Source of the DNA: Pseudarthrobacter sp. fls2-241-R2A-127
GTDB taxonomy: Bacteria; Actinomycetota; Actinomycetes; Actinomycetales; Micrococcaceae
DNA: 64,000 bases
NCBI RefSeq assembly: GCF_030209355.1
Contig: NZ_JARVSF010000002.1
Location: 124,001 to 188,000, forward strand
Reading direction: 5' to 3'
The translations under genes were made by a program, and so were the position numbers. The notes under the pieces were generated by a model. The model was given only the letters and a program-made list of their open reading frames with translations, did no database searches and was not told the origin of the DNA. This document shows, piece after piece, positions 1-8,970 of this stretch (position 1 is the first letter of the stretch; the number at the start of each line of letters is the position of its first letter).

Positions 1-70
1 CTGATGGTGTAGTGAAAGTCACATCAACGAGGCTGTGGCAGCAGAACAATACAAAGGGGTAGAAGTTCAC

Positions 71-316
71 ATGAAAGCACGTGGGGCAGTCCTGTCCAGG
101 CGCAACGCCCATTCCGCTGCGGTATCCAACTGGAAGGCCCTCAAGGCCGGGGACCGCGTCGAAATCATCAAGCATGCGCACGTGGTGGCAGCCGGGGAAG
201 TGGAGGAAGTGTCGCAGAGCGGCAACGTCCTCTGGCTGGTTCCGGCCGGACCGTCAGATTTGTCGGAAAAGCAGCTTTTCCTGAAGTCCGACGGCGTCCA
301 GGTGCGTCTCGCCTGA
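71..316 (+). CDS. small conserved hypothetical protein (81 aa)
   Basis: I do not recognise the family. The frame is open from a GTG at 35, but the ATG at 71 is preferred because an AAAGGGG ribosome-binding site lies at 53-59. The product is basic at the N-terminus and contains a beta-rich stretch (GDRVEIIKHAHVVAAGEVEE, then VLWLVPAGP) that looks like a small SH3-like barrel, with no membrane segment or cysteine. A strong hairpin follows 20 bases after the stop, so the gene is probably monocistronic. The function is unknown; a small DNA- or RNA-associated beta-barrel protein would be a guess. Confidence 0.6.
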   Translation: MKARGAVLSRRNAHSAAVSNWKALKAGDRVEIIKHAHVVAAGEVEEVSQSGNVLWLVPAGPSDLSEKQLFLKSDGVQVRLA

Positions 317-334
317 CAGCAGCACCCCTCAACA

Positions 335-380
335 TCAAGAATCCCCGCAGGGCCTCACGGCACTGCGGGGATTCTTGGTT
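335..380 (+). terminator. Rho-independent terminator
   Basis: The arms AAGAATCCCCGCAG (337-350) and CTGCGGGGATTCTT (363-376) are perfectly complementary over 14 bp around a 12-nt loop. One further C-G pair and one U-G pair extend the stem. A T-rich tract follows. It ends the upstream small gene and may also act on the convergent gene at 455-715. Confidence 0.85.
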
Positions 381-454
381 GTTCCGGGCGTCCGGGTCCT
401 GCTGGGCTGCCCGGGACGGCAAACGAAGTGCCGGCGTATCAGGCGGTACCCGAA

Positions 455-715
455 TCAGGCAGTGAAGGATTCGTAGGTCTCACCAAACGGTACTGATTCG
501 TCCAGGGCTACCGTGTAGTGTCCCGGGTGCAGCCTGGTCACCAGGATGCCGCAGGTGGCGTCCTTCGCTGCCACTTCAATCAGTTCGGCTACTGCCTTTT
601 CCAGTCCGGAATGGACCTCGCCGGCGCTGGAAAACTCCAGGCTGATGGACCGGAGCTCCGGCCGTTCGGCGGTCCCGGCAGCGGCGGGGACGCGCTCCAA
701 AGTGCTAGTCGTCAT
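455..715 (-). CDS. hypothetical protein (86 aa)
   Basis: The protein is small and acidic. After a Thr/Ala/Pro-rich N-terminal 20 residues it has a strand-helix-strand pattern: SISLEFSSAGEVHSGLEKAVAELIEVAAKD, then CGILVTRLHPGHYTVALDESVPFG. It has no signal peptide or membrane segment. The codon pattern fits the neighbours and the gene is alone, convergent with the first gene and divergent from the hydrolase at 925. I do not recognise the family. No strong ribosome-binding site precedes the ATG at 715, so the start is uncertain. Confidence 0.5.
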   Translation of the reverse strand: MTTSTLERVPAAAGTAERPELRSISLEFSSAGEVHSGLEKAVAELIEVAAKDATCGILVTRLHPGHYTVALDESVPFGETYESFTA

Positions 716-924
716 GTACTGAACTTTCTGTATTTCGTGCCAGGTGGCATCGCTATTCTATCGATCAGTATCCATATATGTCAGATGACTGCCCTCCCGA
801 AGCCCCGGAACGGCGGTCACAAAACGTTCGTTCGCGGTCCCGGACGGGAATCAACGACCATGGAAGCGGGCCCCGGCAGGGCCCCGTTCAGCAGCCCCGC
901 CACCACACCTTGAGGAGATTCGGT

Positions 925-1806
925 ATGAAGATCATGCGACTGGGCCACAGCGGCAGCGAACAGCCTGCTGTGCTGGTTCCCTCAGCGGACGGCGCCGGCC
1001 GGTACTTCAGCCTCCTGCCCCTGACCGGCGATGTCGACGGCGGCTTCCTCGCGGCGGGAGGGCTGGACAAGGTCCGCAAAGCCCTCGCCGCAGGGGAGCT
1101 GCCGGTCCTTGAGGGCGCGGACGCGCTCCGGGTGGGACCGCCGGTGGCCAGGCCCGGCTCCGTGGTGGGCATCGGGATGAACTATGCCGCGCACGCCGCC
1201 GAGTCCGGGGCCGAGCCGCCCACGATTCCGGTGGTCTTCCTCAAGCCAAGCAACACGGTTGCCGGCCCGTTCGATCCCGCTCCGCTCCCTCCGCATTCGG
1301 GCAAGTACGACTGGGAAGTGGAATTAGGGATCGTGATCGGCAGGGAGGCCGGCTACCTGGGCTCCCCGGAAGAAGCAGCGGCGTGCATCGCCGGCTACGT
1401 CACGGCCAACGACCTCTCCGAACGCGAATACCAGTTGCCGGGAGCCGCGGGGCAGTGGACCAAAGGCAAGTCGCTGCCCGGGTCAACGCCCCTGGGCCCG
1501 TGGCTGGTTCCGGCGGAGGACATCGACGGCGGCAACCTCCCGCTGCGCAGCTGGGTCAACGGGGAACCGCGCCAGGACTCGTCGACCTCGGAGCTCATCT
1601 TCAATGCGGCCACGCTGGTCCATCACTGCAGCCAGTACATGCGGCTGGAACCAGGCGACGTGATCCTCACCGGAACCCCGGAAGGTGTGGCACTGAGCGG
1701 CCGTTTCCCCTACCTCCAGCCGGGCGACGTGGTGGAGGTGGAAGTGGAAGGCCTGGGCCGCCAGCGCCAGGAGTTGTTCCGGACGCCGGCGGCCGCAACG
1801 GCCTAG
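925..1806 (+). CDS. fumarylacetoacetate hydrolase family protein
   Basis: This 293-aa protein belongs to the FAH superfamily, metal-dependent C-C hydrolases, isomerases and decarboxylases acting on 2-oxo acids from aromatic or ureide catabolism. The FAH core spans about residues 75-285. It shows VVGIGMNYAAHAAE at the fold entry, the acidic metal-binding segment DWEVELGIVIG, the TANDLSEREYQ loop and the C-terminal GDVILTGTPEGVA motif. The frame is open upstream to 778, but the ATG at 925 has a GAGGAG site at 912-917. It is convergent with the tct operon. A carboxylate importer next door fits an organic-acid pathway, but the substrate cannot be deduced; 2-hydroxyhepta-diene-dioate isomerase and ureidoglycolate lyase are alternatives within the family. 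Confidence 0.88.
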   Translation: MKIMRLGHSGSEQPAVLVPSADGAGRYFSLLPLTGDVDGGFLAAGGLDKVRKALAAGELPVLEGADALRVGPPVARPGSVVGIGMNYAAHAAESGAEPPTIPVVFLKPSNTVAGPFDPAPLPPHSGKYDWEVELGIVIGREAGYLGSPEEAAACIAGYVTANDLSEREYQLPGAAGQWTKGKSLPGSTPLGPWLVPAEDIDGGNLPLRSWVNGEPRQDSSTSELIFNAATLVHHCSQYMRLEPGDVILTGTPEGVALSGRFPYLQPGDVVEVEVEGLGRQRQELFRTPAAATA

Positions 1807-1818
1807 GGTGCTGCGCGC

Positions 1819-2211
1819 CTAGCTTGCTTTGACCGCCAGGACCGGGCAATCCGCTTCCAGCAGGATGCGCTGGGATGTGCTGCCCATGATCAGCTTGCCC
1901 ACCGGGGTGCGGCGGCGCAGCCCGATCACGATCAGCTCGGCTTTGTGCTCCTCGGCGGCGTCCAGGACTTCGGCGGCGGCGTCGTGGCCCCGGACCGGAC
2001 GCTTGATCAGGTACTGGATGCCCTCGCCGGCCAGCCGCCGTTCGATGTCCTGGATCCCGCCTTCGGGTGCGAACCGGGTATCCACTGCCGCCTCGCCCTT
2101 GGAGGAGTTGATCAGCACCAGTGTGCTGTTGTTCTTCCGGGCTTCGGTGATGGCCTGGGTCAAGGCAGCTTCGCCTTCAGGGGTGGGGACGTATCCCACA
2201 ACGACGGTCAT
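1819..2211 (-). CDS. universal stress protein UspA family
   Basis: This is a single-domain 130-aa USP. It starts with the typical [17 protein letters not shown] strand-helix and ends with the ATP-binding signature [18 protein letters not shown] (G-2x-G-9x-G-S/T type) and a final CPVLAV strand. Its ATG overlaps the TGA of tctA in ATGA, so it is the last gene of the tctC-tctB-tctA-usp operon. A USP at the end of a TTT operon is a recurrent actinobacterial arrangement. A direct role in transport is not established. It may bind ATP and modulate the permease or stress survival. Confidence 0.9.
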   Translation of the reverse strand: MTVVVGYVPTPEGEAALTQAITEARKNNSTLVLINSSKGEAAVDTRFAPEGGIQDIERRLAGEGIQYLIKRPVRGHDAAAEVLDAAEEHKAELIVIGLRRRTPVGKLIMGSTSQRILLEADCPVLAVKAS

Positions 2212-3797
2212 TGTTGCTCCTTATGGTTGGAATAGACGGCATTGTGGTTCGAGTGGACCGCATCATCGGCATCCATGGCAAGAGCCGCCGCCCCGCCGGC
2301 AGGAGGAGCAACCGGAGTGTTACGCCGGATCAGCCTGAAGGCAAAGGGCCATAGCAGGATGACGGCAATGATCACGTAGATCCCGACGGCGATCGGCTCG
2401 CTGAAGAGACCCGCGGGGTCGCCCGCGCTCAGCTGCAGGGTTTTGCGGAGTTGCCCCTCAATGCGCGGGCCCAGGATCACGCCGAGGATCAGCGGGAGTA
2501 CGGGCAACCCGAAGCGCCGCATCATGAACCCGAGCGCGCCGAGGATCAGCAGGATCACCAGGTCGAACGCCTGCAGGTTCACCGAGTAGGCGCCCAGGGT
2601 GGCGAAAAACAGGATGCCGGCGTACAGGTACGGGCGGGGGAGTTGCAGCAGTTTTGCCCACAACGGGGCCAGCGGCAGGTTGATGATCAGGAGCAGCAAG
2701 TTGCCGATGAAGAGGCTGGCAATCAGCGCCCAGACCAGGGGCCCCTGGCTTTCGAAGAGCTGCGGGCCCGGCTGGATGCCGTACGAAGTGAAGGCCGCCA
2801 ACATCACGGCCGCCGTGGCATTCGTGGGCAGGCCCAGCGCCAGCATGGGGGTCAGGGTGCCGGCGGCCGCGGCGTTGTTGGCTGCTTCCGGACCGGCTAC
2901 GCCTTCGATGGCGCCCTTGCCGAACTCTTCGGGGTGCTTGCTGAGCCTCTTCTCCGTCACGTATGACAGGAACGTGGGGATCTCGGCGCCACCGGCCGGC
3001 AGGGCGCCGAACGGGAAGCCGAAAGCGGTGCCGCGCAGCCACGGCTTCCAGGAACGCTTCCAGTCGGACTTGCCCATCCACGGCTGGCCCACGGGAATGG
3101 CATGCAGGGGCGTACGGCGCAGATGCGCAGCTACCCAGAGGGCCTCGCCCACGGCGAAGATGGCCACGGCCACCACCACGATGTCCAGGCCGTCCGCCAG
3201 GAGCGGCTGGCCGAACGTCAACCGGCGCTGGCCGGTGACCGAGTCCATGCCCACCAGGCCGATGGCCAGGCCCAGTCCCAGGGAGGCGAACCCGCGCAGC
3301 CGGGAGGATCCCAGGACGGCGGTGACGGCCAGGAGGGCCAGCACCATGATGGCGAAGTAGCTGGGCGCGCCCAGGCTCACGGCGAACTTAACGACGATTG
3401 GTGCGCAGACCGCCAGCAATGCGGTGCCGATGGTGCCGGCAACGAACGAGCCGATGGCCGCCGTCGCCAGCGCCTGCGCCGCGCGGCCGGCCTTGGCCAT
3501 CTTGTTGCCCTCAATGGCGGTGACCACGGACGACGATTCGCCGGGGGTGTTAAGCAGGATGGAGGTGGTTGACCCGCCGTACATGCCGCCGTAGTAGATG
3601 CCGGCGAACATGATGAACGCGCTGGTGGGTTCCAGGGCGTAGGTGACGGGCAGCAGCAGGGCCACGGTCATGGCCGGCCCGAGGCCCGGGAGGACGCCGA
3701 CGGCGGTGCCCAGGATCACGCCGATCACGGCGTAGAGGAAGTTCATGGGGGTGAGGGCGGTGGCGAAGCCGTCCATCAGGGAGGACCAGACGTCCAT
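2208..3797 (-). CDS. tctA: tripartite tricarboxylate transporter permease, large subunit TctA
   Basis: This 529-aa protein is the large membrane subunit of a tripartite tricarboxylate transporter, a secondary importer of citrate and related carboxylates that uses a periplasmic-type binding protein. The family motifs [17 protein letters not shown] (near residue 37) and [20 protein letters not shown] (near residue 68) are present, with about 11-12 hydrophobic segments across the length. It overlaps the tctB stop by one base and the usp start by four, so the four genes are translationally linked. The C-terminal ~40 residues are hydrophilic and histidine/asparagine-rich, which is unusual but harmless. 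Confidence 0.95.
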   Translation of the reverse strand: MDVWSSLMDGFATALTPMNFLYAVIGVILGTAVGVLPGLGPAMTVALLLPVTYALEPTSAFIMFAGIYYGGMYGGSTTSILLNTPGESSSVVTAIEGNKMAKAGRAAQALATAAIGSFVAGTIGTALLAVCAPIVVKFAVSLGAPSYFAIMVLALLAVTAVLGSSRLRGFASLGLGLAIGLVGMDSVTGQRRLTFGQPLLADGLDIVVVAVAIFAVGEALWVAAHLRRTPLHAIPVGQPWMGKSDWKRSWKPWLRGTAFGFPFGALPAGGAEIPTFLSYVTEKRLSKHPEEFGKGAIEGVAGPEAANNAAAAGTLTPMLALGLPTNATAAVMLAAFTSYGIQPGPQLFESQGPLVWALIASLFIGNLLLLIINLPLAPLWAKLLQLPRPYLYAGILFFATLGAYSVNLQAFDLVILLILGALGFMMRRFGLPVLPLILGVILGPRIEGQLRKTLQLSAGDPAGLFSEPIAVGIYVIIAVILLWPFAFRLIRRNTPVAPPAGGAAALAMDADDAVHSNHNAVYSNHKEQQ

Positions 3798-4300
3798 TAC
3801 AGGATTCCTTCCAGGAGGCCGGCCGGCAGCGCGATGCCCAGGCCGAGGTAGAAGCCGTAGAAGGTCAGCAGGGACAGTGCCACGGAGATCAGTCCGTCCC
3901 GGATATGGCGGCGGCTGCCGAGTGCAAGGACGCTGCCCCAGAACAGGACGGTCCCGGAGATGACCCAGCCGGCCCAGTCAATGAGCAGGATGTTCAGGAT
4001 GAAGGCGCCCGCCAGGGGCAGGACCGTCTTCCAGTCCGCCGGGTGGGTGAGGTCGACGTCTTCGCCGCCCTCTGCCTCGCCCTTGCCGCCGCGCAGCACG
4101 TTCAAGGCAAGCAGTACCGCGCAGACCACCAGCATGCCCGCCACGATGAACGGAACGGTTTTGGGCCCCACGGGGTCTGACTTCGAATACGGGGTTACCA
4201 GGCCGTTGGCGTCCAGGAAGACGACGACGCCGGCCGCCCCGAGCAGGAGTGCGACTCCCAGCTCGGAGCGGCCTTTAAGGCCTGAGGTCAGCGACGTCAC
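3797..4300 (-). CDS. tctB: tripartite tricarboxylate transporter, small subunit TctB
   Basis: This 167-aa protein has four hydrophobic segments (about residues 15-33, 48-65, 90-125 and 135-160), the length and layout of the poorly conserved TctB subunit. Identification rests mainly on its place between tctC and tctA, where it overlaps both by a few bases. It forms the small membrane subunit that pairs with TctA in the cytoplasmic membrane. A charged stretch ([14 protein letters not shown]) joins TM2 and TM3. Confidence 0.9.
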   Translation of the reverse strand: MTSLTSGLKGRSELGVALLLGAAGVVVFLDANGLVTPYSKSDPVGPKTVPFIVAGMLVVCAVLLALNVLRGGKGEAEGGEDVDLTHPADWKTVLPLAGAFILNILLIDWAGWVISGTVLFWGSVLALGSRRHIRDGLISVALSLLTFYGFYLGLGIALPAGLLEGIL

Positions 4301-5307
4301 GCCAGCCCAAGCTTGGTGAGGACGTCGGCCACGCGCTTGTCCTGCTCGGTGAGGAAGGTTTTGAACTGGTCACCGGTGATGAAGGCATCGGTCCAGCTGT
4401 GGGTCTTCAGCGCTTCCTTCCAGCCGTCCGTGCCGTGCATCTTTTCCAGGGCCGCGATCAAGGCAGCCTTGTCCTTGTCGCTGATTCCCGGAGGGGCCAC
4501 CACGCCGCGCCAGTTGCTGAAGACGAGGTCGATGTTGGATTCCTTCAGCGTTGGCGCATCCACGCCGTCCAGGCGCTTGTCACCGCTGGTGGCCAGGACG
4601 CGGACCTCGCCGGATTCGATCTGCTTCAGGTACTCGCCGGCGCCGGAGGCGGCGAAGCCCAGCTTGTTGCCAAGGATCGCGGGCAGCAGGTCGCCGCCGC
4701 CGTCGTAGGCAACGTAGTTGACCTTGGTGGCGTCGATGCCCACGGCTCCTGCGAGCTGCATCGGCAGGAGGTGATCCGGGCCGCCGGGGGAGGACCCGCC
4801 GCCCACGGCGATGGAGCCGGGATCGGCTTTCCAGGCCTTGACCAGGTCGTCGATTGTCTTGAAGGGTGAATCCTTGCCCACCATGATGGCGCCCGGTTCT
4901 TCGATCAGGCGGGCCAGCGGGGTGGTGGAGGTCAGCTTGGACTCGGACTTGTTGGTGTAGCTGGCGCCCACGACGCCGAGGCCCATGAGCATGGCAAGGT
5001 CGCCGTTGCCCTTTTCGTTGACGATCCGGGCCAGGCCTACGGTGCCGCCGGCGCCGGCCAGGTTGAAGACTTCGGTGTTTGTGGAGATCTTCGCGTCGTC
5101 CAGGACCTTTGCAGCGGCCCGGGCAGTGGTGTCGTAGCCGCCACCAGGGGAGTTGGGGACCATGATCTGCAGGCCGGTGATGGGCCCGGCGGCGGCGCCG
5201 GTGCTTTCCGAACCGGTGGAGCTCTTGCCGGTGGCACCGCAGCCGGTGGCCATCAGGGCGATGCCGGCAGCAACGGCGGCAACGCGCAATGCGCGGATCT
5301 GGCGCAT
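4297..5307 (-). CDS. tctC: tripartite tricarboxylate transporter substrate-binding lipoprotein TctC
   Basis: This 336-aa protein is the extracytoplasmic solute receptor of the TTT system. A lipoprotein signal ends at ATGC with Cys23. The mature part has the TctC/Bug fold, with IMVPNSPGGGYDTTAR near the start (substrate carboxylate loop), VGGGSSPGGPDHL, and VAYDGGGDLLPAILGNKL. It is the first gene of the operon and is transcribed divergently from the sensor kinase at 5514. The receptor probably delivers a di- or tricarboxylate to TctAB; the sequence does not identify which. Confidence 0.94.
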   Translation of the reverse strand: MRQIRALRVAAVAAGIALMATGCGATGKSSTGSESTGAAAGPITGLQIMVPNSPGGGYDTTARAAAKVLDDAKISTNTEVFNLAGAGGTVGLARIVNEKGNGDLAMLMGLGVVGASYTNKSESKLTSTTPLARLIEEPGAIMVGKDSPFKTIDDLVKAWKADPGSIAVGGGSSPGGPDHLLPMQLAGAVGIDATKVNYVAYDGGGDLLPAILGNKLGFAASGAGEYLKQIESGEVRVLATSGDKRLDGVDAPTLKESNIDLVFSNWRGVVAPPGISDKDKAALIAALEKMHGTDGWKEALKTHSWTDAFITGDQFKTFLTEQDKRVADVLTKLGLA

Positions 5308-5513
5308 GTGTTCCTCTTCTCATCAAAATCTGATCAGCATCGGCTGACTGGTGGTTCCGATGCTAGGGGCGGCAGTGACGGCGATCACTCTTGTGTACGC
5401 AGAGAAAGTTGTGTTCATTGCGTTCACGCTTAGCTGGCCCCGCGCCGTCCCTGCCGGGGGCTTTGGGATATAGTTCCCGGGTATCGCCCCCCCGGAACAC
5501 CAGGAAGACCATT
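5308..5513. promoter_or_regulatory. divergent tctC / sensor-kinase control region with inverted repeat
   Basis: This 206-bp gap must carry the promoters for both the tct operon and the two-component genes. It contains a perfect 8-bp inverted repeat, AGCATCGG at 5336-5343 and CCGATGCT at 5357-5364, separated by 13 bases and lying 29-57 bp upstream of tctC. This is a candidate response-regulator site, or alternatively a hairpin in the tctC leader. Confidence 0.5.
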
Positions 5514-7112
5514 GTGACTCGACGACGAGGAATGTCCCTTGCGGGGCAGTACCTTCTGCTGCAGTTGCTCATTGTCCTGGCGGTGCTGGTGGGAGTGGTG
5601 GCCATCTCCCTGGCCCAGTCTGCGGCGGCCTTCGAACGGACCGAGGGCAGGCGTGCCCTGTCGGCCGCGGAAGCGCTCGGCGGGAACCCCGTGGTGCGTG
5701 AGCTCCTTCCGGACACGGAGCCTCGTGGCGGTGCCGTGTTGCCCGCGGTGGCGGAGTCCGTGCGCATCGTCTCGGGCTCATCCCGGGTGGCGCTGGCCAA
5801 ACTGGACCGGACCGTGGTGGCGTCCTCGGATCCCAGCCTGCTGGGGCGGCCGCTGGAGCTCGGCGGCAGCAGGGTGATGGAAGGCCGGGCCTGGACCGGA
5901 GTGGTCGGCGGGACCCCCGCCCCGCTGTTGTCGGCGCACGTCCCCGTCCTTGACGACTCCGGGCGCATGATCGGAATCGCCTCCATCAGCCGCAACTATC
6001 CCACCGTGCTGGAGCGGCTCGGCGACGCCGTCCCGAACCTCCTCACCTACCTTGGGGTCGCCAGCGTCCTGGGCATTGCCGGTTCCCTGCTGCTGTCCCG
6101 CAGGGTGAAGCGGCAGACCCTCGGCATGGAACCCAGCGAGATCACCAGCCTGGTGGAAAACCGGGAGGCCATGCTGCACGGCCTCAAGGAGGGTGTGGTG
6201 GCCCTTGACCTGCACCAACGGATCACGGTGGCCAACCACAGTGCGCGGTCGCTGCTGGGCCTCCCGCCGGATTGCGTGGGCAAGCGCGTGTCGGCCCTGG
6301 CCGTTGAACCCGCCCTCAAGGAAGTGCTCACGGGGGACCAGCCCGGACCGGACCAGCTGGTGCTCGTCGGGGACCGCCTGGTGGTGATGAACCGGGTGCC
6401 TATCCGGTCCCGCGGCAAGGTGATCGGCTCGGTGGCCACACTTCGTGACCGGACGGAACTTTCTGAACTTGAGCATGAGCTGGGCGCCACCCGCACAGCC
6501 ACGGACACCCTCCGGGCCCAGGCGCACGAGTTCGCCAACCAGCTTCATGTCATCTCCGGCCTGATCCAGATCGGCGAGTACGATTCCGTGGTCCAGTTCG
6601 TCAACGGCGCCACGGTGGACCGGACCCGGCTCAATGATGAGGTGACCGGCCGGATCGCCGATCCCGCGCTCGCCGCCCTGCTGATCGCCAAATCCAGCTT
6701 GGCTGCCGAGCGGGGCGTGGCCCTGCAGCTGGACCCGGACTCAGGGCTGGACAAGGTGGATGACGCGCTGTCCCGGGACCTCACCACGGTGGTGGGGAAC
6801 CTCGTGGATAACGCGTTCGACGCCGTCACCGGGCTTCCGCAGGCGGCCGTCAGGGTGCTGGTGGAGGGCAGCGCCGGGAGAGACGTGGTGGTGACGGTAC
6901 GGGATAACGGGCCGGGCGTCCCGGGCGGTGCGGCCGACCATATCTTCCGCCAGGGCTTTACCACCAAGGAACCGGGCCCCGCCGGCAGCCGCGGCTTCGG
7001 CCTGGCGCTCTGCCGGGTGGTCTGCCGCAGGACCGGCGGAAACCTGGTGGTGGCCAACGATAATGGGGCCGTCTTTACCGCAGTGCTGAAACGAGGAAGC
7101 AACCAGCCATGA
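5514..7112 (+). CDS. CitA/DcuS-type sensor histidine kinase
   Basis: This is a 532-aa membrane sensor kinase. The GTG at 5514 is chosen because AGGAAG lies at 5502-5507; an ATG at 5532 is the alternative. TM1 spans about residues 12-35, an extracytoplasmic PDC-type sensor domain about 36-172 and TM2 about 174-193. A PAS domain begins near 210. The dimerisation helix carries HEFANQLHVISGL with the phospho-acceptor His338, the pattern of CitA/DcuS kinases. The N-box is NLVDNAFDAV, followed by DNGPGVP and GFGLALCR. The family senses external citrate or C4-dicarboxylates and controls carboxylate transport, which matches the divergent tct operon. Its stop overlaps the response-regulator start. Confidence 0.93.
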   Translation: MTRRRGMSLAGQYLLLQLLIVLAVLVGVVAISLAQSAAAFERTEGRRALSAAEALGGNPVVRELLPDTEPRGGAVLPAVAESVRIVSGSSRVALAKLDRTVVASSDPSLLGRPLELGGSRVMEGRAWTGVVGGTPAPLLSAHVPVLDDSGRMIGIASISRNYPTVLERLGDAVPNLLTYLGVASVLGIAGSLLLSRRVKRQTLGMEPSEITSLVENREAMLHGLKEGVVALDLHQRITVANHSARSLLGLPPDCVGKRVSALAVEPALKEVLTGDQPGPDQLVLVGDRLVVMNRVPIRSRGKVIGSVATLRDRTELSELEHELGATRTATDTLRAQAHEFANQLHVISGLIQIGEYDSVVQFVNGATVDRTRLNDEVTGRIADPALAALLIAKSSLAAERGVALQLDPDSGLDKVDDALSRDLTTVVGNLVDNAFDAVTGLPQAAVRVLVEGSAGRDVVVTVRDNGPGVPGGAADHIFRQGFTTKEPGPAGSRGFGLALCRVVCRRTGGNLVVANDNGAVFTAVLKRGSNQP

Positions 7113-7774
7113 TCAAAGTCCTGATCGTCGACGACGACTTCATGGTGGCCAAGGTGCACGCCGGCTTCATCCAGCGCACTCCCGGCTTCACGGTGGTGGG
7201 GGCGGCCCATACCGGGGCGCAGGCCCTTGCCGAGACTCAACGGCTCCGGCCCGACCTGGTGCTCCTGGACATCCACCTGCCGGACGCCAACGGCCTGGAC
7301 CTCATGCACCGGCTGCGCAGCGTGGCCCCCGAGCTGGACGTCCTGGTGATCAGTGCCGCCCGCGAGGTTGAAACGGTGCGGAAGGCGCTCCGGGGCGGGA
7401 TCGTCCACTACCTGATCAAACCGTTTTCGCAGTCGGACCTGCAGGAGCGGCTGGAACACTACCGCAACGCGTACCAGGGCCTGGATGCCGCCAAGGACGT
7501 GGCCGAGCAATCAGACGTCAACCGGGTATTTGGCCTGGACCGCGCCGAACGGCCGTTGCCCAAGGGGTGCAGCGTCGAGACCCTGAAACTGGTGGAGGCC
7601 GCACTCAACGCCGCCCCCGGTGACGTGTCAGCCGCAGAAGTGGCCGAGGAACTCGGAACCTCCCGCGTCAGCGCCCGCCGGTACCTCGAATACCTGCACG
7701 ACGAAGGCACACTGGATGTCCGGCTCAAGTACGGCGTGGGGCGGCCGGAACGGCGGTACGTCCTGAAAGCATGA
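7109..7774 (+). CDS. CitB/DcuR-type response regulator
   Basis: This 221-aa regulator has an N-terminal receiver (acidic pocket Asp8-Asp10, phosphorylated Asp54 in LLDIHLPDANG, Lys104 in LIKPF). Its C-terminal helix-turn-helix is at about residues 165-210 (DVSAAEVAEELGTSRVSARRYLEYL), as in CitB, CitT and DcuR. The start codon lies in ATGA shared with the kinase stop. The likely targets are the divergent tct promoter and possibly its own. The inverted repeat at 5336-5364 is a candidate site. Confidence 0.93.
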   Translation: MIKVLIVDDDFMVAKVHAGFIQRTPGFTVVGAAHTGAQALAETQRLRPDLVLLDIHLPDANGLDLMHRLRSVAPELDVLVISAAREVETVRKALRGGIVHYLIKPFSQSDLQERLEHYRNAYQGLDAAKDVAEQSDVNRVFGLDRAERPLPKGCSVETLKLVEAALNAAPGDVSAAEVAEELGTSRVSARRYLEYLHDEGTLDVRLKYGVGRPERRYVLKA

Positions 7775-7805
7775 CCTGGGGCACCGGCCGGCGGAGGTAT
7801 GGCCG

Positions 7806-8795
7806 TTACCGCAGCAACGTGTCCAGCAGCCGCGCCGCGGTCCGCGCGGTCCGGCCGTCGATGTCGAACTCCGGGTTCAGTTCCGCCACGTCAAGGTGCA
7901 GCAGCTTCCCGCTCTGTGCCACCTGCCGGCATACGGCCGTGATGACGGGCAGCGGCACCCCGTAGGCGGCGGGTGCGCTGACCCCCGGTGCCACCGCGGC
8001 GGGAAGCACGTCCAGGTCGATGGTCAGGTAGAGGACGTCGATGTCCGCCAGGAAGTCCGCCACGAAGCCGCGGACCCGGTCCGCCTCGCATTCTTCGTCC
8101 AGCAAGTACCGGACACCCAGCTTTCCGGCGGTGTCGAACAAGGCCCGGGTGTTGTTTGGTTCCGAGATGCCCACGACGGCGTAGCGGAAGTCGCGCCCCG
8201 CCTCCGCTTCCGCGCGGGCCATTTGCAGGAACGGCGTCCCGGAACTGGGAACCGCTTCGTCGCGGAGGTCGAAGTGAGCGTCGAGGTTCAGCACGCCTAG
8301 CCGCAGTCCGCCGCGGACCGCCGCCGCTGCACTGACGCCAAGGTAGCTGGCGTAGGCAGTTTCGTGGCCGCCGCCCAGCACAACGGTCTGGTGGCCGGCG
8401 TCGAGCAGGGCGGCCAGCGACCGGCCCAGCCGTTCCTGCCCGGCCTCGAGCTGGTCTCCCGACACCACCACGTCACCACAATCGGCAACGGTCCGGTCCA
8501 GGTGGAACGCCAGCGGGCCGAGTGCTTTTCGCAGTGCAGCCGGCGCGGCGGCCGCCCCGGTGCGGCCCTTGTTCCGGCGCACTCCCTCGTCGCTGGCGAA
8601 GCCCAGCAGGGCCACCGGCTTATGGTCCGATGCCCCTGGTTGCCCGGCGCCCTGGCTGCCGGGGGCGTCGGAGGCTCCGGGCCGGCGTTCCTGGTTCACT
8701 GCCTGCCACCAGCGGCGGTGTTCGGGGCCGTCGCCGTCGTACCTGCCCGTCCAGGGCTGCGGCGGAAGATCGACGGTTGGAAACTGGAAAGGCAT
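7806..8795 (-). CDS. hutG: formimidoylglutamase (arginase/agmatinase superfamily)
   Basis: This 329-aa manganese enzyme of the ureohydrolase family probably hydrolyses N-formimidoyl-L-glutamate to glutamate and formamide, the last step of one histidine-degradation route. The metal ligands are visible: GGGHE with His144, NLDAHFDLR with Asp172, His174 and Asp176, and LTIDLDVLP with Asp260 and Asp262. A residue pattern near the N-terminus (PWTGRYDGDGPEHRRWW) is typical of HutG rather than arginase. A 20-residue Gly/Ser/Pro insertion at about 38-58 is unusual. No other hut gene is in the window. Confidence 0.87.
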   Translation of the reverse strand: MPFQFPTVDLPPQPWTGRYDGDGPEHRRWWQAVNQERRPGASDAPGSQGAGQPGASDHKPVALLGFASDEGVRRNKGRTGAAAAPAALRKALGPLAFHLDRTVADCGDVVVSGDQLEAGQERLGRSLAALLDAGHQTVVLGGGHETAYASYLGVSAAAAVRGGLRLGVLNLDAHFDLRDEAVPSSGTPFLQMARAEAEAGRDFRYAVVGISEPNNTRALFDTAGKLGVRYLLDEECEADRVRGFVADFLADIDVLYLTIDLDVLPAAVAPGVSAPAAYGVPLPVITAVCRQVAQSGKLLHLDVAELNPEFDIDGRTARTAARLLDTLLR

Positions 8796-8970
8796 GCTCC
8801 AAGCTCACCGCATGCCGGCCCCAATGACCAGCACCGCCGCCGTCGTCCTGTCCGGGATCCAAGAACCCTCCGGCGGGGCTGGGCGCGGGATAGGGTGGGA
8901 GCGGTCGGCCAGATCGAAGCGTGACGTGCCTGTGCCGGAACCACGCACCTTTCCTGGCTGGAGGCCGCCC

